Of a stretch of 64,000 bases of DNA, positions 56,498 to 64,000 are shown piece after piece. Numbering within the stretch: the first letter of the stretch is position 1; every line of letters starts with the position of its first letter. The notes under the pieces were generated by a model. That model searched no databases, was not told the DNA's origin, and saw only the letters and a list, made by a program, of their open reading frames with translations. A program made the position numbers and the translations under genes. The DNA is from Lagierella massiliensis. GTDB lineage: Bacteria; Bacillota; Clostridia; Tissierellales; Peptoniphilaceae. The stretch lies in NCBI GenBank assembly GCA_030532135.1, contig JAUNLT010000005.1, positions 1-64,000 of the forward strand, written 5' to 3'.

Positions 56498-57809
56498 CGT
56501 TTATTAATATATTAGCTGCTGTATAATAACTTCTGGCTCCTGAGATTAAACTTTCTTTTCCAATTCTAGTATAAGGTGCTATAAACTTTTCGTCATATAT
56601 GAACATTCCAAGTACAACTCCAAATTTTGAGACTTTTAAATTTTTTTCATTCTCAAATTCTACAAAATCTAGAGGATCCATATCGTAATATTCTTGATAT
56701 ATATAGTCCTTTTCTATAATTTGAGTTAAGATTTTTTTAAAATCTTCTTTTGTATGCTCTCTTCCTGCATATATACCTTGAGAAGCATAGGAATCTGTAG
56801 GTTTTAAAATATAGTCATCTTTATGATTTAAAACTTCGTCAAAGTCTTCTCTAGTTTCTAATTTAAAAGTTTTTGGTATAGAATTTTCTAAAAATTTTAT
56901 CTCATCATCGTTTAAAATACTCTTAGTCTCATTTTTCAATAGAATTTCAAAGATAGGTTTTATGTGCATAATTTGTGATCTAAAAGATCCAAGCATCATA
57001 AAAGCATTGTCATAATAAGCTTTTATGAAATTTTTTATTTCATCAAATCTTTTCATAATTTCTACTGTAACCGCTCTTCTATAGACTAAGTCTATAATGT
57101 AATCACCCTTGTGAAGTTTACCATTTGAATATTCAAGATCTCTAATATCCACAACTTCACAGTTTACACCTGCATTTTCGTACGCTTTTTTGAAGGCTTT
57201 AAACTCAATTGATGTGCCAAGATCTAAAAAGTCAACAATTGCAACATTTGGCTTATTATTTTTATGTCTACTGTAAATATTTAAAGAAGCTTTAACCCAG
57301 GAGTTTATAAGATCTACATTTTCCATTTTATAGGACTTAGAAAGTTCTTTCATAGCCAAGTTATTAAGTAGTATAGGACCTATCTCGTTATCTTCGTTCA
57401 TAGCAGAAGATCCATCAGTATTAAACTCTACAAATTTAAACTTTTCAGGGGAATTGTAAAATATATCATATCTACAAATAGGAACGGGAATATCGTATCC
57501 CGGGTCATGTAAGATTAAATTTTCAAGCTCCTTTGAAAAATTAAATAGTTTCCTATACTCTTCACTTTCTAGATAGTGATTAGTAACTTTTCTAGTTATT
57601 TTCATAAGAGTTTTAGAAATTTTATTTAAATTATCTTTAGTTTCCCCGTCATAAAAAAGTCCTTGATAAAGAGTTGGAACAGGTTTATTATTGCAATAAG
57701 CATTGGAATTTTTAACACTTTCAAGCATATTTAAATAGTCATGATAGTATTTCTTAGTATCTTTTTTTATAATGTCCACGTATTCTTTTACGTATTTGCT
57801 ATTATACAT
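56484..57809 (-). CDS. glutathionylspermidine-synthase-like ATP-grasp ligase
   Basis: 441 residues. It resembles the synthetase (ATP-grasp) part of glutathionylspermidine synthase-like proteins: YDIPVPICRYDIFYNSPEKF, KFVEFNTDGSSAMNEDNEIG, YIIDLVYRRAVTVEIMKRFD, DDYILKPTDSYASQGIYAGR (ATP-binding Lys) and YIYQEYYDMDPLDFVEF. There is no N-terminal amidase domain. ATG overlaps the stop of the glutamate-cysteine ligase gene, so they work together. It may add a second residue to gamma-glutamylcysteine, giving glutathione or a different thiol. The acceptor is not predictable. Confidence 0.75.
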   Translation of the reverse strand: MYNSKYVKEYVDIIKKDTKKYYHDYLNMLESVKNSNAYCNNKPVPTLYQGLFYDGETKDNLNKISKTLMKITRKVTNHYLESEEYRKLFNFSKELENLILHDPGYDIPVPICRYDIFYNSPEKFKFVEFNTDGSSAMNEDNEIGPILLNNLAMKELSKSYKMENVDLINSWVKASLNIYSRHKNNKPNVAIVDFLDLGTSIEFKAFKKAYENAGVNCEVVDIRDLEYSNGKLHKGDYIIDLVYRRAVTVEIMKRFDEIKNFIKAYYDNAFMMLGSFRSQIMHIKPIFEILLKNETKSILNDDEIKFLENSIPKTFKLETREDFDEVLNHKDDYILKPTDSYASQGIYAGREHTKEDFKKILTQIIEKDYIYQEYYDMDPLDFVEFENEKNLKVSKFGVVLGMFIYDEKFIAPYTRIGKESLISGARSYYTAANILINEKDE

Positions 57810-59107
57810 TAATCCTCCAATCTAATTTTAAAAACATCTATAGCCTTTAATAGTCCATCTGTACGATATATTTTTTCAAATATATCTCTAGGGGTCAATT
57901 TATTTTCAACATAAGGTTTTAGAGGTTTTAAAAACTTTTTATCTTCCTCTTGTAATTCGTCATAAGCCATTTGATATATAATCTTTGAAAGTTCATTTAA
58001 ATCCATATTTAGGTATTTGGCATTTAAACCTTCTTTTATAATATCTTTTTTTGCCTTTAGAGCCTGATCATATGTGGTATTATTTGAAATTTCAAGTAAT
58101 TTCTGAAGATTCTTTTCACTATAAAAAAGTCCCTTAATAAGTGCTGGCACAGAAAAGTTAAGCGGGTAGGGAAGAGAATCAAACATTCTTATTTCAATGT
58201 ATTTTTTAACTCTTACATCGGGAAAAACTATTGAGAGTGAATGAAAAATTAATTCATCATCAAGTTTAATATCTTCACAAACTTCCTTTAAAGTCTTAGT
58301 TTGGGTAGAATATGTTAAGCCGTCTTTTTCCCGAAATATTATTGGAGTATTGTAGATTTTTTTTGCATAAGTTTTGTATGAAAAATCTTTATCAAAAGCA
58401 TCTTTATAAAGTCCAGATCTTTCACTATCGGTGTTTTCCCATATTTTTTGTCTAATAGTGTGTAAACTAGTAGGACTTCCTTGAAAAATATAGGCATTGT
58501 CATACATGGCATAAAAAACAGGAGAGAAGACATTAAGTAAGTAAACTTTCAGCCTAAAGTCATCCTCGTTCTCATAATCTATAGCGGTTTGAACTGATGC
58601 ACTACCTTTCATCATATTATGAGCCATACTTCCTCTTTTTTTAAAATAATTATACATATGATCATATCTAATTTTAGGTAGAATCTTTATATCTTCAATC
58701 CTTGTAACGGGATGATACCCAAGTGTTACAAGAGATTGATTTTTTTCTTCCAAGTGTTTTAAAACTTTAGGCATAAAATCTAAGTAAATATCATTTAGTT
58801 TAGATACTGATTTTTGTGATTTAATGGCGATTTCAAACTGACTACCAGGCTCAGTACTTATAAAGATAAGATCTGATTCAAGGGATAAAATTTGCCCGTT
58901 TTCTATTACTGGAGTAAAGTCGAAATTATCCTTTAAGTAACTTAAAGTTTCATTAACCCCATTTTTACCGTAATAACTAATGGACTCACCAGTTTTATTG
59001 TCTACGATGAAATGTTCCATTTCAACACCTATAGTAAAATCTTCTCTTTTCTTCTCACCTGATCGAATGTATTTTTCAATTTGTTTTATATTTTCATTAT
59101 CATTCAT
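57809..59107 (-). CDS. glutamate-cysteine ligase
   Basis: 432 residues, GCS2/plant-type family. The N-terminal FTIGVEMEHFIVDNKTGESI carries the metal-binding Glu residues; EPGSQFEIAIKSQKSVSKLN, MAHNMMKGSASVQTAIDYEN, SLHTIRQKIWENTDSERSGL and VKKYIEIRMFDSLPYPLNFS are conserved blocks. It joins glutamate gamma-carboxyl to cysteine with ATP. AGGTGA site. Second gene in an operon ybaK-GCL-ATP-grasp with 8-bp and 1-bp-overlap junctions. Regulation not visible. Confidence 0.85.
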   Translation of the reverse strand: MNDNENIKQIEKYIRSGEKKREDFTIGVEMEHFIVDNKTGESISYYGKNGVNETLSYLKDNFDFTPVIENGQILSLESDLIFISTEPGSQFEIAIKSQKSVSKLNDIYLDFMPKVLKHLEEKNQSLVTLGYHPVTRIEDIKILPKIRYDHMYNYFKKRGSMAHNMMKGSASVQTAIDYENEDDFRLKVYLLNVFSPVFYAMYDNAYIFQGSPTSLHTIRQKIWENTDSERSGLYKDAFDKDFSYKTYAKKIYNTPIIFREKDGLTYSTQTKTLKEVCEDIKLDDELIFHSLSIVFPDVRVKKYIEIRMFDSLPYPLNFSVPALIKGLFYSEKNLQKLLEISNNTTYDQALKAKKDIIKEGLNAKYLNMDLNELSKIIYQMAYDELQEEDKKFLKPLKPYVENKLTPRDIFEKIYRTDGLLKAIDVFKIRLED

Positions 59108-59115
59108 AAAATCAC

Positions 59116-59595
59116 CTATTTTGTAATATCATTATATTTTGCATTTAACAAATTAATTAAATAATTAGGCACTATCTTTATTTGTACCCCTATTTTACCA
59201 CCTGAAACATATATAAAATCCTGATTAGATGCTGAAATATCTAAAATTGTGGGAAACAATTTTTTCATACCAATGGGAGAACAACCTCCTCTTATATAAC
59301 CAGTAGTGTTTTTTAAGTCTTTTACATGTAACATTTCAATCTTTTTTTGATTGACTGAATAAGCAGCTTTTTTTAAATCTAGTTCTTTGTTTACAGGAAT
59401 GACAAATACATAATTTCCACTTTTACCTTTAGTTACTAAAGTTTTATAAACTTTAGACATATCTAAATTTAATTTATTTGCAACTGAAATCCCGTCAACT
59501 TCATTACCAGGCTCATAAGTATAGTATTCAAAATTTATATTTTGAGATTCTAAAAATCTAATGGCATTTGTTTTATTATCTTTAATAAAAATCAC
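59116..59595 (-). CDS. YbaK-family Cys-tRNA(Pro) deacylase
   Basis: About 159 residues. YbaK fold: SVANKLNLDMSKVYKTLVTK, YVFVIPVNKELDLKKAAYSV, TGYIRGGCSPIGMKKLFPTI, FIYVSGGKIGVQIKIVP. It hydrolyses mischarged Cys-tRNA(Pro). The start is unclear: no ATG fits. A GTG at 59595 lies inside the AGAAGGTGA ribosome site, whereas an ATT at 59586 is ideally spaced after that site and gives a normal-looking N-terminus. Upstream gene of the thiol operon. Confidence 0.88.
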   Translation of the reverse strand: MIFIKDNKTNAIRFLESQNINFEYYTYEPGNEVDGISVANKLNLDMSKVYKTLVTKGKSGNYVFVIPVNKELDLKKAAYSVNQKKIEMLHVKDLKNTTGYIRGGCSPIGMKKLFPTILDISASNQDFIYVSGGKIGVQIKIVPNYLINLLNAKYNDITK

Positions 59596-59695
59596 CTTCT
59601 CTACAATATTATATCAGATTAAAACTATTGGAATTATAATGGTATACAAGTATTAAATTCTATAAAAAGGGTATTCATATATTGGGAGGTTTTTC

Positions 59696-60463
59696 ATGTT
59701 GAAGAAAAAAATTATAGTTAATTTTATACATCACAGTTGCTTTACAATTGAAACGGATAAAACTTTTTTTATTATAGATTATTTTAAGGGAGATTTGCCA
59801 AAACCAAAAAAAGATAAAGAAACTATTTTTTTAGTAAGTCATAGTCATAAAGATCATTTTTCTAAAGAGATATTTAATTATGGAAACTTTAATGACAATA
59901 TTTATATTCTCTCTGACGATTTAAGGAAACTTTCAAAGGAAGATAAAATAATCTATTTAAAAGATGAAGAAAATGATAGTCTATTAGAAAAGAAAAAGAT
60001 ATTTTCACCGACTAATGTTTTTTGTATGAAAGTAAATGAAAAACTATCCTATCATAATATTGACTTTTATACTTTCGGGTCTACAGATAGGGGAGTTTCG
60101 TTTTTAGTTGAACTTCCATTTATGACTTTTTTTCACGCTGGTGATTTAAATAATTGGGTGTGGGAGGAAGACACAGACATAGAGAGGGAAAAGATGAAAA
60201 GAGATTTTCAAAGAGAAATTAACAAGATAAATACAAAGGTTGATGTTTCTTTTTTCCCCATAGATCCAAGATTAAAAGAAAATTATGATTTGGGAGTAAG
60301 TTATTTTATAGACAGAATTTCACCAGATTATTTATTTCCGATGCACTTGTGGAATGATTTGGAATTTTCTAAGAAATTTAAAGAAGATTATAAAAACTCA
60401 TACACTAATATATTTGAAATAAAAGAAGATGGTCAAAGTTTTGAAATAGAAATAGAGTTATAA
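59696..60463 (+). CDS. MBL-fold metallohydrolase
   Basis: 255 residues from ATG after GGGAGG. Metal-binding HxHxDH in VSHSHKDHFSKE, with FFHAGDLNNWVWEED (His/Asp) and LFPMHLWNDLEF (His) completing the site; the start INFIHHSCFTIETDKTFFII matches YtkL/UlaG-like hydrolases. Substrate unknown. Its final codons (FEIEIEL and stop) form the left arm of a 33-bp perfect palindrome. Confidence 0.85.
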   Translation: MLKKKIIVNFIHHSCFTIETDKTFFIIDYFKGDLPKPKKDKETIFLVSHSHKDHFSKEIFNYGNFNDNIYILSDDLRKLSKEDKIIYLKDEENDSLLEKKKIFSPTNVFCMKVNEKLSYHNIDFYTFGSTDRGVSFLVELPFMTFFHAGDLNNWVWEEDTDIEREKMKRDFQREINKINTKVDVSFFPIDPRLKENYDLGVSYFIDRISPDYLFPMHLWNDLEFSKKFKEDYKNSYTNIFEIKEDGQSFEIEIEL

Positions 60464-60514
60464 GTTTAGCCTGTGATTTTTAAATCACAGGCTAAACTTA
60501 TAACTCTATTTCTA
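60447..60514. repeat. 33-bp perfect inverted repeat over two convergent gene ends
   Basis: Left arm 60447-60479, two-base spacer, right arm 60482-60514. It covers the last codons and stop of the MBL gene and the last 15 codons of the opposite membrane-protein gene. It probably ends transcription from both sides, but it is far longer than an ordinary terminator and lacks a classical T tract outside the arms. Confidence 0.9.
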
Positions 60515-60744
60515 ACTATAAGTATTGCACATAGTATTATAAGTAAAAAGTTACCAATAGGTATGATTAAATTAACTTTTGATTTACTTTTTTTATATAA
60601 TATTATTTGTTCATATCCATTATTTAAGAGAATTAAACCTAAAATTCCTAGAAATACAGTTCTAGGTATAGGAACTTTAAAAATTAAAAGTAAAATATAT
60701 GCTAATACAATAATAAATAAAACTATTTTTCTTACTTTGTTCAT
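60466..60744 (-). CDS. small membrane protein, 92 aa
   Basis: ATG at 60744 after TTTGGAGA. Three hydrophobic helices (KIVLFIIVLAYILLLIFKVP; TVFLGILGLILLN; LIIPIGNFLLIILCAILIV). The basic loop YKKSKSK lies between helices two and three. The last residues, RNRVISLACDLKITG, are encoded by the 33-bp palindrome and look unlike the rest, as if the original C-terminus had been replaced or extended. Not recognised as a named family. Confidence 0.65.
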   Translation of the reverse strand: MNKVRKIVLFIIVLAYILLLIFKVPIPRTVFLGILGLILLNNGYEQIILYKKSKSKVNLIIPIGNFLLIILCAILIVRNRVISLACDLKITG

Positions 60745-60792
60745 ATTATTTCTCCAAATAATTTAAAGTATATTAACTATAAATAAATGTAA

Positions 60793-61176
60793 TTATTCAT
60801 TTGAGATATTTTTCCAGTCATTGTACTTATCAAGCTCTTTCCTAATTTTTTTAATCAAGTAAGTAAATACAGCTAAGTCATCTAAAAATCCAAGACCTAA
60901 TATAAAATCAGGAACTACGTCCATAGGATTTAAAAGATAAATAAACGAGCCTATGATTAAAAGCAGAGAAGTTTTTGATACTTTTTTATATTTACCCTTT
61001 AGAAAATCATTAGTTAGATTGAAGATTGTTCCAAGGTCTGATTTTATATCACTAAATTGACCTATATTATCTGATTTTTTTATGGTTCTAGTTAAAAGAC
61101 GAAAAAATCTATATTTATTATTTAAAACCTTATTTGACTTGCCCATTAGTCCATCTAATATTTTTTTTGGATTCAT
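60793..61176 (-). CDS. DUF1232/YkvA-family protein
   Basis: 127 residues. The DUF1232 core is SKTSLLLIIGSFIYLLNPMD, VVPDFILGLGFLDDLAVFTY, a membrane-dipping helix pair with the invariant NPxDxxPD. The preceding region is basic and helical, and the tail KIRKELDKYNDWKNI is typical. Membrane-associated, function unknown. GGAGG site (complement near 61182). 61177-61457 before it holds nothing beyond promoters. Confidence 0.85.
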   Translation of the reverse strand: MNPKKILDGLMGKSNKVLNNKYRFFRLLTRTIKKSDNIGQFSDIKSDLGTIFNLTNDFLKGKYKKVSKTSLLLIIGSFIYLLNPMDVVPDFILGLGFLDDLAVFTYLIKKIRKELDKYNDWKNISNE

Positions 61177-61457
61177 TTTTGCCTCCTTAAAATCATTGAA
61201 AATTATACTAGTATAATAAATATCTTCTAAACTTTATAAAATTGAAATTTTAAAATATTAATCTTCTTTTATGGTTTCAATATAATTACTTGTATATAGA
61301 TATACCCCATTTTTATAAATATGTTGCAAATTAAAAAGAGATTAGACTAAATCTGATTTTATTTTGTTAAATATCCATATTTTGTTATTATTGTAATTGC
61401 TAGAAATTATTTTAAAAGGTTAAAACAATTATAAACAAATTAAAGGAAAATTAAAGT

Positions 61458-62288
61458 ATGATATTAAAAGAAAATTCAAAAGTAAAAGTAATTAGTTTCT
61501 CTATCTTCACAGTAATTTTTTATGATTTATTTTTTATGTTTTACTTTGGTATTATAACTCATTTTATAGGGGATAAAAATTTCCTAGATGAAAATTATCT
61601 TTTCTTAGATACTATTGCTTGTCTTATACTTTTACCAATATATACATATTTATATAAAAGAAAGACTTTTAAATTAAACTTAATGGGAAATATGTCTACA
61701 ATTAAGTTTGTTCTAATTACCCTAGGTTCAATAGGATTTTCTACTATTTGGGTTATAGGATTTAATTATATATCTGAAAAAATTACATTTTTAAATGAAA
61801 TTTACAATAATTTTAATGAAACTTGGTCAGATATATTAAAAGAGGATTACATATGGATATTGTTATCTGTTGTGATTTTAGGACCTATTGTTGAAGAATT
61901 ACTATTTAGGGGAATTATTATAAATACTTTAAATAATACATTTAGTAGAAAAACGGCTATTTTAATATCAGCAGTAATTTTTGGAATTTGGCATAAAGAT
62001 CTTATACAAATGGTATATACAATATTTTTTGGAATAGTATTGGGAGTTGTGTACTCTAGGACGAATAATATTAAATACCCAATCTATATGCACATACTGA
62101 ATAATTTTTTAAATAGTTTACCTGATTTTGAGATTTTTTATAACATTTATTTCTATATTAATATAATATCAATAATTTTAATTATACCTTCTGTTATTTT
62201 AATCTATAAAAAGGGTAAGAATGAATTGAGTTTAAATGATTTTGATGAAATTTGTGATAATAGTCAATTGATTCAAAATCGGGATTAA
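61458..62288 (+). CDS. CPBP-family intramembrane glutamic/metalloprotease
   Basis: 276 residues, eight hydrophobic helices. Catalytic motifs EExxxR in LGPIVEELLFRGIIINTL, FxxxH in AVIFGIWHKDLIQMVY and HxxxN in YMHILNNFLNSL. This is the CAAX-protease/bacteriocin-processing (Abi) family. Roles include prenyl-protein processing or bacteriocin self-immunity; no bacteriocin gene is visible here. Site AAAGGA before ATG. Confidence 0.9.
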   Translation: MILKENSKVKVISFSIFTVIFYDLFFMFYFGIITHFIGDKNFLDENYLFLDTIACLILLPIYTYLYKRKTFKLNLMGNMSTIKFVLITLGSIGFSTIWVIGFNYISEKITFLNEIYNNFNETWSDILKEDYIWILLSVVILGPIVEELLFRGIIINTLNNTFSRKTAILISAVIFGIWHKDLIQMVYTIFFGIVLGVVYSRTNNIKYPIYMHILNNFLNSLPDFEIFYNIYFYINIISIILIIPSVILIYKKGKNELSLNDFDEICDNSQLIQNRD

Positions 62289-62296
62289 TATATAAT
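62268..62296 (+). promoter_or_regulatory. promoter of the riboswitch-controlled ATPase
   Basis: TTGATT (62268-62273), 17-base spacer, TATAAT (62291-62296). It starts within the last codons of the CPBP gene and would give a transcript beginning with the aptamer. Confidence 0.65.
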
Positions 62297-62302
62297 ATGT
62301 AT

Positions 62303-62413
62303 AAAGGGGAGTAGCTTAAACGTTTAAGCCGTCATTACGGATATGATCCCGGCTAAACACCTAACAGGTAGCAAGACCTTTGCTTTTACAATGTAAAGGC
62401 AAAGGTCTTTTTT
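62303..62413 (+). ncRNA. yybP-ykoY manganese riboswitch with terminator
   Basis: Aptamer core AAAGGGGAGTAGC, GCCGTCATTACGG, CCGGCT and ACCTAACAGGTAGCAAGACC, as in the yybP-ykoY (Mn2+) class. It runs into a 15-bp hairpin GACCTTTGC...GCAAAGGTC (62375-62407) and six T, a classic expression platform. Binding of Mn2+ should prevent the terminator, turning on the P-type ATPase 33 bp downstream. Confidence 0.92.
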
Positions 62414-62445
62414 AATGTGAAACCTAAAGAAATGGGAGGTTTTTA

Positions 62446-64000
62446 ATGAATTGGTATAATCAAAAACCGGAAGAAGTTGAAAGTAAGTTAGAGTCCAACG
62501 TAAAAACCGGTTTAACTTCCTCTAAAGCATCTTCACTTTTAGAAGAGCATGGTCCAAATGCTCTTAAAGAAAGTGAAAAGAAAGGTCTTGGAGAAAAGTT
62601 AAAAGAACAATTTTTAGACCCTATGATTTTGATACTTATGGTAGCTGCAATTTTATCAGCAGTTGTATCTGAATGGTCTGACGCTTTAATAATTATAGCA
62701 ATAGTAGTTTTAAATGCAGCTTTAAGTATCTATCAAGAGGGTAAGGCAGAAGAAGCTATTGCAGCGTTAAAAAAGATGGCATCACCAACTGCAAAAGTAT
62801 ATAGGGACGGAGATTTAAAACACATTTCCTCTGAAGAGCTTGTTCCTGGAGATTTAGTGGAACTTGAAACAGGGGATATAGTACCTGCAGATTTAAGGCT
62901 TGTAGAGTCTGTAAATTTAAAGGTAGAAGAAGCTTCTTTAACTGGTGAGTCGGTGCCAGTTGAAAAAAAAGCAGATATTACTTATGAAACAGATATGGGA
63001 ATAGGCGATACTGCAAATATGACTTACAGTTCTACTATAGTGTCATATGGTAGAGGTAAGGGAATTGTAGTTGAAACTGGAGAACATACTGAAATTGGTA
63101 AAATTGCAACAAAACTTGCAACTACTGAAGATGAGCAAACACCACTACAAAGAAAGCTTGCTGGTCTTTCTAAAGTATTGGGAATTTTAACGATAGTTGT
63201 TTGTGTCGTGGTACTTGGCGTAGGTTTACTTTATGGTCATGAATTATTAAATATGGTACTTACTTCAGTATCCTTAGCTGTTGCTGCAATTCCTGAAGGA
63301 CTTCCTGCTATTGTAACAATTGTACTTTCACTTGGTATGAGTAGAATGGCAGAAAGACATGCTATAGTTAAAAAGCTTTTAGCCGTAGAAACACTTGGAA
63401 CTACAACATATATATGTTCAGATAAAACAGGTACTTTAACTCAAAATGAGATGACTGTAGTTAAGGCATATGTGGACAATGAAGAAATAACTATTACAGG
63501 AACAGGATATGCACCAGAGGGAGAAATTCTTAAAGGGGAAGAGAAGGTATCTTCAGATGATGAAGGTTCACTTTTCACATTCTTAAATATTTGTGCTTTA
63601 ACAAATGATGCAAAGTTAAAGAAAGAAGCTGACGGTTATACCATGATTGGTGATCCTACAGAAGGTTCACTTTTAACATTAGCGGGAAAACTTGGAATTA
63701 CTAAAGAATCAGCAAATGAAGAATATGAGAGAATTGCAGAAATTCCATTTGATTCATCTAGAAAAATGATGAGTACATTCCACGAAAATTTTATTCCATC
63801 TAAAGTAGTTTCCTTTACTAAGGGAGCACCTGACATAGTAATAGAAAGATGTAATAAGATTTTAATAAATGGAAAGATAGAAGATTTAACAGAAGAAAAG
63901 AGAAAGGAAATTCTAGACAAAAATACAGAATTTGCTAGACAAGCACTAAGAGTTTTGTCATTTGCATTTAGAGTTTATGATAATCTACCTTCTGATATTT
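62446..64000 (+). CDS. P-type cation-transporting ATPase (P2 type), N-terminal part (runs off window)
   Basis: About 518 residues visible, open to the window end, ATG after GGGAGG. N-terminal cation ATPase domain, TGESVPVEKK (actuator TGES), the transmembrane ion site AVAAIPEGLPAIV, the phosphorylated Asp in CSDKTGTLTQNEMT and the nucleotide-domain FTKGAPDIVIERC. The PEGLP pattern is that of Ca2+/Mn2+ pumps (P2A). The manganese riboswitch upstream suggests Mn2+ export when Mn is high. Hinge and last helices lie outside. Confidence 0.93.
   Translation, partial: MNWYNQKPEEVESKLESNVKTGLTSSKASSLLEEHGPNALKESEKKGLGEKLKEQFLDPMILILMVAAILSAVVSEWSDALIIIAIVVLNAALSIYQEGKAEEAIAALKKMASPTAKVYRDGDLKHISSEELVPGDLVELETGDIVPADLRLVESVNLKVEEASLTGESVPVEKKADITYETDMGIGDTANMTYSSTIVSYGRGKGIVVETGEHTEIGKIATKLATTEDEQTPLQRKLAGLSKVLGILTIVVCVVVLGVGLLYGHELLNMVLTSVSLAVAAIPEGLPAIVTIVLSLGMSRMAERHAIVKKLLAVETLGTTTYICSDKTGTLTQNEMTVVKAYVDNEEITITGTGYAPEGEILKGEEKVSSDDEGSLFTFLNICALTNDAKLKKEADGYTMIGDPTEGSLLTLAGKLGITKESANEEYERIAEIPFDSSRKMMSTFHENFIPSKVVSFTKGAPDIVIERCNKILINGKIEDLTEEKRKEILDKNTEFARQALRVLSFAFRVYDNLPSDI

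Noticed and set aside
60473..60766. 97-residue plus-strand reading frame opposite the small membrane protein
   Set aside because: It has no ribosome site and is the mirror of the minus-strand gene, which has TTTGGAGA before ATG and sensible membrane helices.

Overview
The window is strongly AT-rich DNA from a low-GC, Gram-positive, strictly anaerobic-looking bacterium. Gene order, the selenocysteine formate dehydrogenase, the CWB2 cell-wall proteins and the absence of oxidative respiration genes suggest Clostridia or Tissierellia, perhaps a Peptoniphilaceae-like coccus. The genus is an inference. The window contains the chromosomal replication origin.

Layout. 1-2054 (minus): defence-type operon (XRE regulator, 'subunit M' methylase-like protein, SF2 helicase cut by the window edge). 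2407-7892 (minus): XRE membrane regulator, a nuclease-like hypothetical, a three-gene 5-deoxyribose/methylthioribose disposal operon, a molbindin and ExoIII. 8070-13642 (plus): a presequence-type M16C protease and a CWB2/NlpC-P60 wall protein, separated by a noncoding region with a 134-bp direct duplication. 13769-21635: GNAT, small membrane proteins, a DUF2975/XRE/DUF4153 operon, UPF0371, LURP-one, glycerol kinase. 21827-28389 (plus): NuoE-NuoF-FeS-ferritin-like-FdhF operon. FdhF is a selenoprotein with in-frame UGA and a clear SECIS hairpin, so the cell should make selenocysteine. 28648-29074: decayed XRE regulator and N-terminal stub of a type III methyltransferase. 29316-32722 (minus): flavodiiron protein, TtcA-like PP-loop enzyme, RlmH, WalJ-like hydrolase. 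32829-35100: CinA, three parS sites, a DnaA-box cluster, a secreted beta-propeller protein.

35121-41515 (minus) is the classical rsmG-mnmG-mnmE-jag-yidC-yidD-rnpA-rpmH block and 41978-50403 (plus) the dnaA-dnaN-S4-recF-gyrB-gyrA block. DnaA boxes lie upstream of dnaA, between dnaA and dnaN (with a DnaA-trio-like unwinding tract) and near cinA. No parA or parB is seen although parS is present. The most unusual item is yidD: its only interruption is a UGA exactly where the family has the Cys of the Y-P-T-C-S motif, which makes it a candidate new selenoprotein or a recent nonsense mutation.

50415-52880: STAS / anti-sigma-like / SigB-SigF-type sigma factor / CWB2 protein operon. 52905-64000: M18 aminopeptidase, acyl-CoA dehydratase activase, DUF1287 protein, a YbaK / glutamate-cysteine ligase / ATP-grasp operon, an MBL hydrolase whose end forms a 33-bp perfect palindrome, DUF1232, a CPBP protease, and a yybP-ykoY manganese riboswitch in front of a P-type ATPase cut by the window end.
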